From positions 38,238 to 102,237 of the forward strand of contig CALAUL010000078.1 of assembly GCA_937892255.1 (NCBI GenBank): a stretch of 64,000 nt of DNA, in the 5' to 3' direction. This document shows, one piece after another, positions 24,725-34,063 of this stretch; the first letter of the stretch is position 1, and every line of letters starts with the position of its first letter. The stretch is from an uncultured Bacteroidales bacterium (lineage in GTDB: Bacteria; Bacteroidota; Bacteroidia; Bacteroidales; Marinilabiliaceae). The notes under the pieces are model-generated. The model did not search any database. It had not been told where the DNA came from and saw nothing but the letters and a program-made list of their open reading frames with translations. The translations under genes were made by a program, and so were the position numbers.

Positions 24725-25657
24725 ATGTTAAGCAGAAGATTACTCAGAGTGAAAGTGATGCAGATGATTTACGCTAACACTCAACAGGGCGAAAAGGAAT
24801 ACAGCAAAATAGAGAATGAGCTGTATCAGAGCATCACAAAGGCACACGAGTTGTACCACTTTATTCTTCTTTTACCGGTAGCTTTGCGTCGTCATGCGGC
24901 AAGGCGTATTGAAAATGGAAAAAACAAGCTTCGACCCTCGAAGGACGAGTTGAATCCGAACATGAGATTTGTCAACAACAAACTCGTTCACCAGCTTGAA
25001 AACAACCACATGCTTTCCGATTTTGTAGCAAGAACAGGTCTATCTTGGAGCAATGAAGAGGACCTTTTAAAGAGCGTGTATGCGCGTTTTTGCAACAACG
25101 AATTGTACAAGGCATACATGTCGGAAAGAGCAGGGAGTTATGAAGATGACAAGACATTTATCTTGCGCTTTTTGTCAAAAGAGTTACCGACCTTTGCATT
25201 CTTCTTTGACGGATTGGAAAACATCGGCATCTACTGGAATGACGAAGCGGAATTTGTCATAAGCATGGCAATAAAAACCATAAAAGCATTCGATGAAGGC
25301 AACGACCAAGTAGAGCTACTTCCACTATTCAAAGATAGCGAAGACGAAGAATATGTCAAAACATTGTTGCGCAAAGCATTGGCAACATCTGACGAGACAT
25401 ACGAACTTATAAAAACGTTCTCGCGCAATTGGGACCCGGAAAGAGTGACACTCATGGACGTGATACTCATACAGCTTGCTGTAGCTGAGATGTTAGCATT
25501 CAAAGCAATACCCATAAAGGTAACTCTTAATGAGTATATAGAGCTATCGAAATATTACTCTACAGAGAAGAGCCATATCTTTATTAATGGCATCTTGGAG
25601 AAGATAGTTCGACACATGGTGGAAGAAAAGAAACTAAGCCCTTCTCAGTTGCAATAA
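24725..25657 (+). CDS. nusB: Transcription antitermination protein NusB, long Bacteroidota form
   Basis: A 310-aa protein. The C-terminal half (~170-300) carries the NusB fold (FSRNWDPERVTLMDVILIQLA and TLNEYIELSKYYSTEKSHIFINGIL). The N-terminal half (MLSRRLLRVKVMQMIYA and beyond) is the extension seen in Bacteroidota. NusB works with S10 in rRNA antitermination. It precedes yajC by 45 bp, and ybbR and coaE follow, a common Bacteroidales gene order. Confidence 0.92.
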   Translation: MLSRRLLRVKVMQMIYANTQQGEKEYSKIENELYQSITKAHELYHFILLLPVALRRHAARRIENGKNKLRPSKDELNPNMRFVNNKLVHQLENNHMLSDFVARTGLSWSNEEDLLKSVYARFCNNELYKAYMSERAGSYEDDKTFILRFLSKELPTFAFFFDGLENIGIYWNDEAEFVISMAIKTIKAFDEGNDQVELLPLFKDSEDEEYVKTLLRKALATSDETYELIKTFSRNWDPERVTLMDVILIQLAVAEMLAFKAIPIKVTLNEYIELSKYYSTEKSHIFINGILEKIVRHMVEEKKLSPSQLQ

Positions 25658-25702
25658 CACATTAAGACAGACTAAGATATTAACTATAATAACAGAAAGA
25701 AT

Positions 25703-26011
25703 ATGTTCTACACATTACTACAAGCCACCACGGCACAAGAAGGAGGAAGCGCATTCATGCAGTTCCTTCCATTTATTCTTATCCTCGTTGTCTTTTACTT
25801 CTTTATGATTCGCCCACAACAGAAGCGTCAGAAAGAACTTAACAAGATGCGAGACGAGCTTTCAAAAGGAACTCAGATCATGACAAATGGTGGCGTTTAC
25901 GGAAAGGTAGCTGAAGTTAAAGACAATATCGTTGTCGTAGAAGTGGCTGAAGGAGTAAAGGTCAAATTCGACAAAGCAGCAATCGCTACTGTTGTTACAG
26001 AAAACAAGTAG
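25703..26011 (+). CDS. yajC: Preprotein translocase accessory subunit YajC
   Basis: A 102-aa membrane protein. One hydrophobic segment (FLPFILILVVFYFFMI, ~20-36) is followed by the signature RPQQKRQKEL and a soluble domain with GTQIMTNGGVYGKV. It associates with SecDF-SecYEG at the inner membrane. A hairpin at 26042-26084 may end the nusB-yajC transcript. Confidence 0.94.
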   Translation: MFYTLLQATTAQEGGSAFMQFLPFILILVVFYFFMIRPQQKRQKELNKMRDELSKGTQIMTNGGVYGKVAEVKDNIVVVEVAEGVKVKFDKAAIATVVTENK

Positions 26012-26041
26012 CACGGTATCGTATTTAGGAGACAATAAACA

Positions 26042-26084
26042 GAAGGTGTGTCAGATTTATCAATGAAGATACACCTTCACTTTT
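26042..26084 (+). terminator. Terminator-like hairpin after yajC
   Basis: An 8-bp stem GAAGGTGT/ACACCTTC with a 21-nt loop, then CAC and TTTT. Confidence 0.5.
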
Positions 26085-26189
26085 ATTTAATTACGACAAC
26101 TAAAGTAACACCTGCTTGCTACGAATCTCTGCGGAAATAACATTTTGCGATTTTTATGCCATGCAAGACACAGTGTCTCGAATAAAAGT

Positions 26190-27188
26190 ATGATAAAGAC
26201 TTTAAAGAAAATATTCAAACGTATCAACAAACTGGTACGAAACAACGATTTCAGACTATATTTGGTCTTTGTGGCTATCACTTCAGTGATATGGTTTATA
26301 GAGCAGTTTCGCGATAACTATACCCTCACCATCGACTACACTATCAACTGTAGTAATATCCCTGATCACTTTGTCATAAAAGACGATACTCCCCCCTCTA
26401 TACAGGTAACATTACGAGGCGATGGAACAAACCTCATGAGTCTGAAAGAATCAGATTTGGCATTAAACTTAGACATTGCCAAAACAAACAAAAAATTAGA
26501 CAAGAATACAATACAAGCATATATCGTTCCGCGTCATTATATATCAAATATCAAAAACAAAATCAACGATGACAATATAACAATAGTCAGCGTTTCGCCC
26601 GATACACTCACTATTCCCCTATTGACAATATCAAAAAAAGAAGTTCCCGTAGTCGTGAGATGCAATGTCAAAGCCGACGCACAACACATCTTGGCAGACC
26701 AACCGCTATTGGAGCCTGCCAAAATTTATATATCGGGCACAAACGACATCATAGACAATATTGACACTATATACACCGAAACACACAAGGATCTCATTGT
26801 AAATGACACAACAACAATAGACTTAAAACTTATTGTTCCAAAAGATGTGATAGTAAGTCACAAAAATATAAAGGCCACATATACAGCCGAACTATATACG
26901 GAAAAGACATTAAACATTCCTGTAAGCGCAATCAATGTACCAGAAGGTTACACATTCAAAGCCTTTCCTCAGACAGTGAAAGTGAAATTTGCTGTAGGAA
27001 TGAGTACCTTTGAAAAGGTAACGGAGAAAGACTTCATTGTGACAGCCGACTTACAAAATGTAACACCCGGCAGCGGCACTTCAAGAATAAAACTACGGCT
27101 AAGTTCTTCGCCCAAAGAAGCGATAAACACATCATATTCGCCAATATTCATAGAGTATCTGTTAGAGAAAAGCAAAAACAAGAAATGA
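26190..27188 (+). CDS. YbbR-like domain protein
   Basis: A 332-aa protein with one N-terminal membrane segment (FRLYLVFVAITSVIWFI, ~20-36) and extracytoplasmic YbbR-type repeats (for example PPSIQVTLRGDG and TVKVKFAVG). YbbR proteins (CdaR in Firmicutes) lie at the cell envelope; the Bacteroidota role is not defined. The ATG at 26190 is chosen because translation from 26145 adds an unrelated leader. The stop overlaps the coaE start (ATGA). Confidence 0.82.
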   Translation: MIKTLKKIFKRINKLVRNNDFRLYLVFVAITSVIWFIEQFRDNYTLTIDYTINCSNIPDHFVIKDDTPPSIQVTLRGDGTNLMSLKESDLALNLDIAKTNKKLDKNTIQAYIVPRHYISNIKNKINDDNITIVSVSPDTLTIPLLTISKKEVPVVVRCNVKADAQHILADQPLLEPAKIYISGTNDIIDNIDTIYTETHKDLIVNDTTTIDLKLIVPKDVIVSHKNIKATYTAELYTEKTLNIPVSAINVPEGYTFKAFPQTVKVKFAVGMSTFEKVTEKDFIVTADLQNVTPGSGTSRIKLRLSSSPKEAINTSYSPIFIEYLLEKSKNKK

Positions 27189-27817
27189 AACGCATAGGTC
27201 TTACAGGTGGTATAGGTTCAGGTAAATCTACAATAGCCAAAGCCTTCAAAGTGTTGGGAGTTCCTGTCTATAATAGTGACACAAGGGCAAAGTGGCTCAA
27301 CGAAAACGACCAACGCATAATTGCCGGACTCAAGATATTACTTGGAGAAAAAGTCTACTCTCCCAATGGAAAACTCAACAAAACATACATGGCAAGTAGA
27401 ATATTCTCCGACAAAGAACTACTGCAAAAGGTCAATGAACTTATTCACCCCATAGTCAATGAAGATTTCGCATCGTGGTGCAAAGAACAAGAGGCAAAAG
27501 GTGTCAAATACATCATCAACGAAGCCGCTCTGCTCGTAGAAAACAGCAGTTATCAAAAATACGACTACCTGATAGTAGTATGTGCACCTTACGAAGACAG
27601 AATAAAACGCACAATGAAACGCGACAATCTGACACTCAAACAAGTTGAAGAAAGAATAAAAAATCAACTAAGTGACGAAGAAAAGAAAAACGTTGCCAAC
27701 GAAATAATATATACCGATGACAAACACTTCCTCATACCTCAAATATTAGAAATAGACAACAAGCTACGTAGCAATACAACGTCTCTTCCGACAGAAATAA
27801 ACGAAGTGACGAAATAA
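27185..27817 (+). CDS. coaE: Dephospho-CoA kinase
   Basis: Final step of CoA synthesis: ATP-dependent phosphorylation of dephospho-CoA. It starts with the P-loop GLTGGIGSGKS (residues 5-15), then VYNSDTRAKW, and contains NEAALLVE and the lid region RIKRTMKRDNLTLKQVEERI. Length 210 aa is standard. It is translationally coupled to the ybbR-like gene by a 4-bp overlap. Confidence 0.95.
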   Translation: MKRIGLTGGIGSGKSTIAKAFKVLGVPVYNSDTRAKWLNENDQRIIAGLKILLGEKVYSPNGKLNKTYMASRIFSDKELLQKVNELIHPIVNEDFASWCKEQEAKGVKYIINEAALLVENSSYQKYDYLIVVCAPYEDRIKRTMKRDNLTLKQVEERIKNQLSDEEKKNVANEIIYTDDKHFLIPQILEIDNKLRSNTTSLPTEINEVTK

Positions 27818-27874
27818 AACAAACAAACAAAACAATGGGCACATCAGACCGTTGCCCTAAAACAAAAGAATAAA

Positions 27875-28588
27875 ATGGGAACAATCTTCACTTTTCTACT
27901 TGCTATATTTTTCATACGATTCATCTTTAAGAATATAAACCAGTCCTTATCATCTAATGGCGATAGATATGGCGGATACACATACGAATATGGCCAAAGT
28001 CGTCGATTTGACTTCATCAAAGCACTACTCATACTCATAGCGGCAATGATGAAAGCCGATGGCAATGTCAAAAGAGTGGAACTCGACTACGTAAAAGCAC
28101 GTTTGGTTCAAATACTCGGTTACGAAGAAGCAAAAAATGCCGTCTTGCAACTACGAGATATATTAAAAACCAACAACAACCTCTACAATGCAATGATACA
28201 AATACGAACAGTAGTAGATTATCATTCGCGATTAGAGATACTCAACATACTCTACGGCATAGCCAAAGCCGACGGTGTAGTCTCGCCAGACGAATTGACT
28301 CTCATACGCAACATAGCATCAGGCATAGGCATCTCAGCCGCCGATACAGAATCAATAATAGGAACTTACGCCTCTCCCAATAACATCGATGCAGCTTACA
28401 AAGTACTCGAGATAACACCTGACGCAACAGACGACGAAGTAAAAAAAGCATATCGCACTATGGCAATGAAATATCACCCCGACAAAGTAGCAGGACTTGG
28501 TGATGAGATAGTCAAGAATGCCGAAATGCGCTTTAGGAAAGTACAAGAAGCATACGAAAACATCAAGAAAACAAGAGACATGAAATAG
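27875..28588 (+). CDS. TerB/DjlA-like protein with C-terminal J domain
   Basis: A 237-aa protein. A short hydrophobic N-terminus (TIFTFLLAIFFIRFIF) is followed by a helical TerB-like domain (~45-160; AAMMKADGNVKRVELDYV, GIAKADGVVSPDE) and a J domain (~175-237) with intact HPD in MKYHPDKV. This is the architecture of DjlA-type co-chaperones that stimulate DnaK at the membrane. It lies about 60 bp after coaE. Confidence 0.88.
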   Translation: MGTIFTFLLAIFFIRFIFKNINQSLSSNGDRYGGYTYEYGQSRRFDFIKALLILIAAMMKADGNVKRVELDYVKARLVQILGYEEAKNAVLQLRDILKTNNNLYNAMIQIRTVVDYHSRLEILNILYGIAKADGVVSPDELTLIRNIASGIGISAADTESIIGTYASPNNIDAAYKVLEITPDATDDEVKKAYRTMAMKYHPDKVAGLGDEIVKNAEMRFRKVQEAYENIKKTRDMK

Positions 28589-28806
28589 CGAATAAAACAG
28601 AGAGACTTAGAATAAGACTTGGAATGAATACGCTGCACACCAAAAGAGAATACGAGAATAGCATTAGAATACACAATATATTTGGCATTAGAAACATGAT
28701 AAAACAACAAGAAATAACAGCACCTGATAACATAAAGATTAACGTCTATTTGCATAATGGTTGGAATATTTTATTTACTTTTGGGGCGTAAAACAATACA
28801 TCGATA

Positions 28807-30216
28807 ATGAGTGGATTTTTCGGAGCAGTCACCAATAACGACTGCGTTACAGACGTCTTTTATGGTACAGACTACCATTCACATTTAGGCACCAAGCGTG
28901 CCGGCATGGCGATATACTCAATAAAAAATGGTTATCAGAGAGCAATTCACAGTCTTGAAGACGGCTATTTCAGAAACAAATTTGAAGGAGACTTACAAGG
29001 CTTTGAGGGAGAAGCCGGTGTCGGAGTTATCAGTGACACGGAAGCACAACCACTTGTAATATTCTCACACTTGGGACGATTTGCATTGACCACAGTGTGT
29101 AAAATAAACAACATTGATGAAATAGCCGACCATTTCTTACGCGAGGGAAAGACCTTTACTGAGACAAGCCAAGGAGGCATAAATCCGACAGAACTCATAG
29201 CAATGCTCATCTGCGAAAAGAAGAGCTTCTTGGAAGGCATAGAGAATGTATACAACACAATAAAAGGTTCGTGTTCATTACTCATATTAAACAGAGACGA
29301 GATAATTGCAGGACGCGACAAACTCGGTCGTTCGCCTATTGTCATCGGCAAAAAAGAGGGAGCATATTGTCTAACCTCGGAGACATCGGCAATACTCAAC
29401 TTGGGCTATAGAGTAGACAAATACCTTGGCCCGGGCGAAATAGTATCAGTCCGACACGATGGCTACTCTGTAATGCGCAAGCCAAATGACAAAATGCAGA
29501 TATGCTCATTCTTATGGGTATACTACGGCTATCCACCATCATCGTACGAAGACATCAACGTAGACCAGACACGTTACAACTGTGGCAAGAAACTTGCACA
29601 AAATGACGACATAGATGATATTGACTTTGTAGCCGGCATTCCCGACTCCGGAGTAGGACATGCAATGGGTTATAGTGCTGAGCGAAACTTACCGCTGATG
29701 CGCCCATATGCGAAATACACGCCAACATGGCCACGCTCATTCATGCCACAAAATCAGAATCAGCGTAAGCTCGTAGCTAAAATGAAACTGATACCCAATG
29801 CCTCACTCATCAACGGCAAAAAAGGTGTTTTCCTTGATGACTCAATAGTACGAGGCACACAATTGGGTGACAATGTAAAAGACCTCACAGAAGCAGGATT
29901 AAAGGAGATGCACATGCGCATAGCTTGTCCTCCGCTCATTTTCCCATGTGAATATCTAAATTTCAGTCGTTCGCGCACACGTTTTGAGCTCGCAACACGT
30001 AAAGCGATATTCGATTTAGAAGGCACAGAAGATGTTGACTATACGAAATATATAGACCCTGATTCTGAGCCACACAAGGCTATGGTTGAGCAGATACGCA
30101 AGAATTTAGGATTGACGACATTGAAATTCCAGCGTTTGGAGGATTTAGTTGAAGCTATAGGTCTTCCGAAAGAGAAATTGTGTACACATTGTTGGGATAA
30201 ATCAAGTTGGGGATAA
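28807..30216 (+). CDS. PurF-like amidophosphoribosyltransferase paralogue lacking the glutaminase cysteine
   Basis: A 469-aa protein with the two-domain PurF layout: an N-terminal Ntn-type glutaminase domain and a phosphoribosyltransferase domain with the PRPP loop VFLDDSIVRGT (341-351). The catalytic N-terminal Cys of PurF (MCGxxG) is Ser here (MSGFFG), so glutamine hydrolysis by the usual route is unlikely. It may use ammonia, act on another substrate or be regulatory. The start is unambiguous: no cysteine is encoded just upstream. It is followed within 32 bp by DUF5606. Confidence 0.85.
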   Translation: MSGFFGAVTNNDCVTDVFYGTDYHSHLGTKRAGMAIYSIKNGYQRAIHSLEDGYFRNKFEGDLQGFEGEAGVGVISDTEAQPLVIFSHLGRFALTTVCKINNIDEIADHFLREGKTFTETSQGGINPTELIAMLICEKKSFLEGIENVYNTIKGSCSLLILNRDEIIAGRDKLGRSPIVIGKKEGAYCLTSETSAILNLGYRVDKYLGPGEIVSVRHDGYSVMRKPNDKMQICSFLWVYYGYPPSSYEDINVDQTRYNCGKKLAQNDDIDDIDFVAGIPDSGVGHAMGYSAERNLPLMRPYAKYTPTWPRSFMPQNQNQRKLVAKMKLIPNASLINGKKGVFLDDSIVRGTQLGDNVKDLTEAGLKEMHMRIACPPLIFPCEYLNFSRSRTRFELATRKAIFDLEGTEDVDYTKYIDPDSEPHKAMVEQIRKNLGLTTLKFQRLEDLVEAIGLPKEKLCTHCWDKSSWG

Positions 30217-30247
30217 AGAATAAAACAGAGAAGATATAAATATAAAA

Positions 30248-30682
30248 ATGAATAACATGCTAAAAGGAATATTATCAATAGCAGGACAGGGAGGATTATT
30301 TAAGCTCGTTTCTCAGGGCAACAATTCTATCATAGTGGAATCATTGGTTGATGGCAAGAGAATGCCTGCTCATGGTACATCGAGGGTGAGTGCGCTTGAG
30401 GATATATCGATGTACACTGAAGATGGAGATGTAAAACTCAGCTATGTATTTGCTTGTATCTACGACTTCACCAAAGGAGAAAAATGCATAGATGCAAAGA
30501 AAGCATCTGCTGACGAATTGAAGAAATACATGAACAACGTATTGCCTAACTGGGATAAAGAACACATCTATGTATCAGATTTAAAACGTCTCTTCACATG
30601 GTTCAATATCTTAATAGACAAAAACATAATAACGGCTGAAAACGCCAAAGCAGCACAAGAAGAAAACAAAGACGAAGAGTAA
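30248..30682 (+). CDS. DUF5606 family protein
   Basis: A 144-aa soluble protein of the Bacteroidota-specific DUF5606 family, recognised from MLKGILSIAGQGGLFKLVSQG, SALEDISMYT and the acidic C-terminus AAQEENKDEE. The function is unknown. The alternative start at 30257 (MLKGIL) would better match the family. It is probably cotranscribed with the PurF-like gene. Confidence 0.8.
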   Translation: MNNMLKGILSIAGQGGLFKLVSQGNNSIIVESLVDGKRMPAHGTSRVSALEDISMYTEDGDVKLSYVFACIYDFTKGEKCIDAKKASADELKKYMNNVLPNWDKEHIYVSDLKRLFTWFNILIDKNIITAENAKAAQEENKDEE

Positions 30683-30742
30683 TAACAACACTGAAACCAC
30701 AAGCGGTTACAGACAAACAACTCTTTGAAATACAAATATATA

Positions 30743-31741
30743 ATGGTCAGATTCTCTATTATCATACCGGTATACAACAGACCCGAAGAGGTGGTAGAAC
30801 TGCTCGACTCACTCACAATGCAGTCGTTGAAGAACGACATAGAAGCAATTGTCGTAGAGGACGGCTCTACACTCACATGCGAGAAAGAGATCGAACCATT
30901 TATGAAACAGATAGATCTAAAATACATCTATCAAGAAAACAAGGGTCCGGGACCGGCACGCAACAAGGGCGCACAAGAAGCACAAGGAGAATACCTTATC
31001 TTCTTAGACTCAGATTGTGTGCTTCCCTCAGACTATTTGGCAAACACCATTGCTCATCTCGACAACTCGCCACTTGACTGCTTCGGAGGTCCGGACAAAG
31101 CTCACATGTTTTTCTCTCCGATACAGAAAGCCATATCGTACTCAATGACATCACTTTTCACTACAGGTGGCATACGTGGAGGAAACAAAAAAATGGACAA
31201 ATTCTATCCGCGAAGTTTCAACTTAGGCGTAAGGAAAAGCGTATTTGACAAAGTGGGAGGTTTTTCAGACATGCGATATGGAGAAGATATAGACTTCTCG
31301 ATGAATGTACTTGAGCACGGATATAAGATAGGTCTCATAAACGAGACATTTGTATATCACAAACGACGGAACACATTCAAATCGTTTTTCAAACAAGTCT
31401 TCAGTTCGGGTACAGCGAGAATAGAGTTGGCCTCACGACATAAGAATGCACTGAAACTCGTGCATATACTACCCGCATTATTTGTCTTGAGCATACCAAC
31501 GACAATATTATTGGGAATCTTCGTGCATGCAATGTTTTACTTTGCCGTGCCATTATACATGCTACTGCTATTCGTAGACTCAGCCATAGAGACAAAATCA
31601 TTGAAAGTAGCACTACTAAGCACCATCGCCGGTCTGATTCAGATAACGGGTTACGGATTAGGATTTCTCACAGCGCTCTTTTACAAGATAATGAGAAGGA
31701 ATAAAAAGTATGTAGCGTTCAAAAAGACTTTTTACAAATAG
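30743..31741 (+). CDS. Glycosyltransferase family 2 with C-terminal membrane segments
   Basis: A 332-aa GT-A fold enzyme. It starts MVRFSIIIPVYNRPEE; the nucleotide-binding VEDGS and the metal-binding FLDSDC are in place, and GGIRGGNKKMD and RYGEDIDFSMN mark the acceptor side. Two or three hydrophobic helices (~240-310) anchor it in the inner membrane. Donor and acceptor sugars are unknown; it probably builds a surface glycan or glycolipid. The start at 30743 is preferred over 30725. Confidence 0.83.
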   Translation: MVRFSIIIPVYNRPEEVVELLDSLTMQSLKNDIEAIVVEDGSTLTCEKEIEPFMKQIDLKYIYQENKGPGPARNKGAQEAQGEYLIFLDSDCVLPSDYLANTIAHLDNSPLDCFGGPDKAHMFFSPIQKAISYSMTSLFTTGGIRGGNKKMDKFYPRSFNLGVRKSVFDKVGGFSDMRYGEDIDFSMNVLEHGYKIGLINETFVYHKRRNTFKSFFKQVFSSGTARIELASRHKNALKLVHILPALFVLSIPTTILLGIFVHAMFYFAVPLYMLLLFVDSAIETKSLKVALLSTIAGLIQITGYGLGFLTALFYKIMRRNKKYVAFKKTFYK

Positions 31742-31810
31742 AGACGACGAATAAAAACGAAAAATAGAGCAAAAAACTGTTTCTAAATATGCAAAAAAAT
31801 AAGATTGAAA

Positions 31811-31842
31811 ATTGTAATTAGGTAATTTAATCATTAATTTTG
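31811..31842 (+). promoter_or_regulatory. Promoter of the serC-serA-DUF1015 cluster
   Basis: ATTG (31811-31814), exactly 20 nt, TAATTTTG (31835-31842). The predicted leader is about 80 nt and A-rich. Confidence 0.65.
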
Positions 31843-31931
31843 CACACGATTTTAGGTGGGAGACCATTTAAAAATTAAAAAGAAGGAAATAAAACAATAA
31901 CACAAAATAAAAAACTTAAAAGTAACGAGAC

Positions 31932-33008
31932 ATGAAAAAGCACAATTTCTATGCTGGTCCATCGATACTCCCTCAGTACACTATCGAGGAGACATCAAAG
32001 GCGATATTAGACTTTGCTGGAACAGGACTTTCACTTCTAGAAATTTCGCACAGAAGTAAGGAATTTCAAGCTGTAATGGATGAGGCGACATCCCTCTTCA
32101 AGGAGCTTCTCAACATTCCTTCCGGCTATGAAGTTGTGTTCTTGGGTGGTGGAGCTAGTCTTCAGTTCTGCATGGTACCTATGAACTTACTCAACAAGAA
32201 GGCTGCATATCTCAAGACTGGAGTATGGGCAAAGAAGGCACAGAAGGAGGCTACAGCGTTTGGCGAGGTTATAGAGGTAGCATCGTCAGAGGACAAGACA
32301 TTCTGCTACATACCAAAGGGATTTGAGGCAAAGGTTCCAACGGATGTTGATTACTTCCACATCACAACAAACAACACAATTTATGGTACACAGCTTCATA
32401 AGGATCCAGAGGTAAGTGTTCCATTGGTAGCTGACATGTCATCAGATATATTCTGTCGTCCAATAGATGTATCAAAGTATTCTATCATCTATGGAGGAGC
32501 ACAGAAGAACTTAGCGCCAGCAGGTGTAACATTTGCTATTGTTAAGCAGGATGCGCTTGGCAAGGTAGAGCGTCACATACCAACAATGCTCGACTATCGC
32601 ACACATATCGACAATGGTTCGATGTTCAACACACCACCTGTTGTTTCGGTATATGCAGCACTACAGACATTGAAGTGGCTTAAGGCACAGGGTGGTGTTG
32701 AGGAGATGGCACGTCGTAAGGGTATCAAGGCGGACATACTCTACACAGAGATAGAGCGTAACAAGATGTTCAAGCCTACTGTAGAGTGTCATGAGGATCG
32801 TTCTACGATGAACATCTGCTTCGTGATGAATGATGAGTACAAAGAGCTTGAGAAGGAGTTCATGGAGTTTGCTACATCAAAGGGTATGATAGGTATCAAG
32901 GGACACCGTTCAGTGGGAGGTTTCCGTGCGTCTACATACAATGCGCTTCCTCAGGAGAGTGTTGAGGCACTTGTTGCAGCAATGAAGGAATTTGAATTAA
33001 AGCATTAA
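31932..33008 (+). CDS. serC: Phosphoserine aminotransferase
   Basis: PLP enzyme making phosphoserine from phosphohydroxypyruvate (358 aa). It starts [12 protein letters not shown], contains [12 protein letters not shown], and carries the PLP lysine in [12 protein letters not shown] (K near 198). It is the second enzymatic step of serine synthesis; serA follows 67 bp downstream. Codons favour G/C endings more than its neighbours, consistent with high expression. Confidence 0.95.
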   Translation: MKKHNFYAGPSILPQYTIEETSKAILDFAGTGLSLLEISHRSKEFQAVMDEATSLFKELLNIPSGYEVVFLGGGASLQFCMVPMNLLNKKAAYLKTGVWAKKAQKEATAFGEVIEVASSEDKTFCYIPKGFEAKVPTDVDYFHITTNNTIYGTQLHKDPEVSVPLVADMSSDIFCRPIDVSKYSIIYGGAQKNLAPAGVTFAIVKQDALGKVERHIPTMLDYRTHIDNGSMFNTPPVVSVYAALQTLKWLKAQGGVEEMARRKGIKADILYTEIERNKMFKPTVECHEDRSTMNICFVMNDEYKELEKEFMEFATSKGMIGIKGHRSVGGFRASTYNALPQESVEALVAAMKEFELKH

Positions 33009-33029
33009 TAAACGAATAATATGTTATAG

Positions 33030-33050
33030 GGCTCAGTCAAGCTGAGCCTT
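33030..33050 (+). terminator. Hairpin between serC and serA
   Basis: A 7-bp stem GGCTCAG/CTGAGCC with a 5-nt loop and only a short TTT. It may cause partial termination or mark an mRNA processing point. Confidence 0.45.
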
Positions 33051-33075
33051 TAACATTTAAAACAAGGATAAAACA

Positions 33076-33996
33076 ATGAAGAAAGTACTTGTAGCAACAG
33101 AGAAGCCTTTTGCAAAGGTTGCTGTTGACCAGATAAAAGAGATAGTAGAGGCTGGTGGTGCTGAGCTTGTATTGCTTGAGAAGTACACAGAGGAGTCACA
33201 GCTTCTTGATGCTGTAAAGGACGTTAACGCTATCATCGTTCGTTCGGATAAAGTTACGCAGGCTGTAGTTGACGCTGCAAAAGAACTTGAGATAGTAGTT
33301 CGTGCGGGAGCTGGATACGACAATCTTGACCTTGCAGCATGTTCAGCACGTAATATTGTTGCGATGAATACACCAGGACAGAATGCTAATGCTGTTGCAG
33401 AGCTTGTTTTTGGTATGGCTGTTGCACTTGCTCGTAACAATTTCAACGGCACATCGGGTGTTGAGCTTAAGGGTAAGAAACTTGGTATCCACGCTTATGG
33501 TAATGTAGGTCGCTGTGTAGCAACGATAGCAAAGGGTTTTGGCATGGAGGTATATGCTTTTGATCCATTTGTTAGCAAGGAAGCTATTGAGGCAGATGGT
33601 GTTAAAGCTGTTGACAGCATAGAAGCACTCTACTCTACTTGTCAGTATGTATCACTTCACATACCTGCAACAGAGAAGACAAAGAAATCTATCAATGCTG
33701 CTCTTCTCAAGCAGATGCCAAAGGGAGGTGTACTTATCAACACAGCGCGTAAGGAAGTTATCGATGAGGAGAGCCTTGTTGCACTTATGGCAGAACGTAC
33801 AGATTTCAGCTATATAGCGGACGTAGCACCAGATAACAAAGATGAGTTCAAGCAGTTTGAGGGTCGCTATTTCTTCACACCAAAGAAGATGGGAGCACAG
33901 ACACAGGAAGCTAACATCAACGCTGGTGTTGCTGCAGCAAATCAGATTATCAAATACTTCAAGACTGGAGACGAGACTTTCCGCTTGAATAAGTAA
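33076..33996 (+). CDS. serA: D-3-phosphoglycerate dehydrogenase
   Basis: NAD-dependent first step of serine synthesis (306 aa). It shows IIVRSDKVT, VVRAGAGYDNLDL, the nucleotide loop HAYGNVGRCVA, LINTARKEVID and a C-terminal dehydrogenase end without any ACT/ASB regulatory domain. It is therefore a short form, probably not inhibited by serine through an ACT domain. It sits between serC and DUF1015. Confidence 0.92.
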   Translation: MKKVLVATEKPFAKVAVDQIKEIVEAGGAELVLLEKYTEESQLLDAVKDVNAIIVRSDKVTQAVVDAAKELEIVVRAGAGYDNLDLAACSARNIVAMNTPGQNANAVAELVFGMAVALARNNFNGTSGVELKGKKLGIHAYGNVGRCVATIAKGFGMEVYAFDPFVSKEAIEADGVKAVDSIEALYSTCQYVSLHIPATEKTKKSINAALLKQMPKGGVLINTARKEVIDEESLVALMAERTDFSYIADVAPDNKDEFKQFEGRYFFTPKKMGAQTQEANINAGVAAANQIIKYFKTGDETFRLNK

Positions 33997-34018
33997 GAAA
34001 TAGTCAAATAACATACCG

Positions 34019-34045
34019 GCTGGTGGCTATGCTGCCAGCTTTTTT
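34019..34045 (+). terminator. Terminator after serA
   Basis: A 9-bp stem GCTGGTGGC/GCTGCCAGC with a 3-nt loop, followed by TTTTTT. Confidence 0.65.
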
Positions 34046-34063
34046 AATTTAAAATCAAAGGAT

